Below are positions 13,158 to 13,621 of a stretch of DNA of 13,621 nucleotides, one piece after another. The notes below the pieces were generated by a model. That model searched no databases. It was given only the letters and a program-made list of their open reading frames with translations, and was not told where the DNA came from. Origin of the DNA: CAYUHZ01 sp964444625 (GTDB lineage: Bacteria > Patescibacteriota > Patescibacteriia > Patescibacteriales > GWC2-42-12); the NCBI GenBank assembly GCA_964444625.1, contig CAYUHZ010000023.1, forward strand, positions 1 through 13,621, written 5' to 3'. Position 1 is the first letter of the stretch. Every line of letters starts with the position of its first letter. Both the position numbers and the translations under genes were made by a program.

Positions 13158-13565
13158 ATGAACAAAAAAATCATTTTATCCTCTGCCTTATTGGCGGTAC
13201 TGTTTGGCGCGACTGCGGTTTATTCGGCTCAAGCTTATCGGGGGGATCCAAACGTTCAATGCCCAAGTTGCAGCGCGGAAAGACATGACGCCATGAAACA
13301 AGCGTTTAACAACAATGACTATCGCGCCTGGAAGGAATTGATGGGCGATCGTGGAGCGACCAGAGTTGTCAATGCTGATAATTTCGCCCGTTTCGCTGAA
13401 GCCCATCGCTTGGCTGAGCAAGGCAAAATAAATGAAGCCAGACAAATCAGGCAAGAGCTCGGACTTGGCAATGGGCTTGGCAAAGGCAATGGCTGTTGCG
13501 GCGGTATGATGAAGGGTGGTGGATGTCTAAAAAACAGATCATCCGTACCGGTTCAAGAGAACTAA
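13158..13565 (+). CDS. Small secreted Cys-rich protein
   Basis: A 135-residue protein with a clear signal peptide: MNKKI, then a hydrophobic stretch, with likely cleavage after AQA at residue 26. The mature part opens with CPSC (C35, C38). A helical segment follows (about 40-105) with DYRAWKELMGDRG, NFARFAEAHRLAEQGK and ARQIRQELGLGNG. The last 25 residues are Gly-rich with clustered Cys and Met (GCCGGMMKGGGC). Similar helical repeats occur in small secreted proteins I associate with Patescibacteria, but I know no assigned function. The Cys/Met cluster could bind copper or another soft metal, or form disulfides. It follows the sigma/membrane pair by 39 nt and ends at a strong terminator, so it is probably the effector or target of that unit. 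Confidence 0.75.
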   Translation: MNKKIILSSALLAVLFGATAVYSAQAYRGDPNVQCPSCSAERHDAMKQAFNNNDYRAWKELMGDRGATRVVNADNFARFAEAHRLAEQGKINEARQIRQELGLGNGLGKGNGCCGGMMKGGGCLKNRSSVPVQEN

Positions 13566-13580
13566 AGCGCATGTTTAATA

Positions 13581-13621
13581 AAAAAACAGGACGAAGCAAA
13601 TTTTTGCTCGCCTGTTTTTTA
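13581..13621 (+). terminator. Strong intrinsic terminator at window end
   Basis: AAAAAACAGG (13581-13590), CGA and GCAAA pair with TTTGC, TCG and CCTGTTTTTT (to 13620) with two single-A bulges. The stem is flanked by A6 upstream and T6 downstream, so it may work in both directions. It ends the sigma/membrane/secreted-protein operon. Confidence 0.85.

Noticed and set aside
1..13621. CRISPR array, IS element or prophage
   Set aside because: No regularly spaced direct repeats, no transposase, no integrase and no phage structural genes were seen. The palindromic cluster at 11213-11320 is not accompanied by a transposase in the window.

Overview
The window carries 12 recognisable protein genes, one tRNA and several small ORFs, all on the + strand. 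It is AT-rich. Most che genes lack a clear Shine-Dalgarno (SD) sequence, and no flagellar genes are visible. The PilM-family protein, the tRNA without an encoded CCA end and the ECF-sigma/membrane-protein pair resemble what I recall of Candidate Phyla Radiation (Patescibacteria, perhaps Parcubacteria-like) genomes. That placement is an inference: no rRNA or marker gene is present.

Region 1 (about 1-7713) is a chemotaxis operon in the order chemoreceptor, cheW, cheY, cheB, cheA, cheC, cheD. The receptor has a periplasmic Cache sensor and signals through CheW to the kinase CheA. CheA would phosphorylate the stand-alone CheY and the methylesterase CheB. CheC (phosphatase) and CheD (receptor deamidase) provide adaptation and signal termination. 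No CheR methyltransferase and no CheZ are in view. CheA lacks a recognisable P2 domain and has a diverged ATP-binding G1 box.

Region 2 (7751-9898) is a 715-residue protein that fuses a PilM-like actin fold to a membrane helix, an extracytoplasmic region and a C-terminal bacterial SH3 domain. With no flagellar genes present, this suggests that the Che system controls a type IV pilus or another PilM-dependent surface machine.

Region 3 (about 9900-11640) is a gene-poor island rich in RNA structure. It contains a near-consensus promoter, an attenuator-like leader with a 32-codon ORF, two overlapping small ORFs with strong SDs (one a zinc-ribbon protein), a terminator, a roughly 290-nt segment that folds into many hairpins, a cluster of palindromic hairpins, and tRNA-Pro(GGG).

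Region 4 (11684-13621) looks like an envelope-response unit: an ECF sigma factor, an overlapping three-helix membrane protein in the usual anti-sigma position, and a small secreted Cys-rich protein, closed by a strong terminator.
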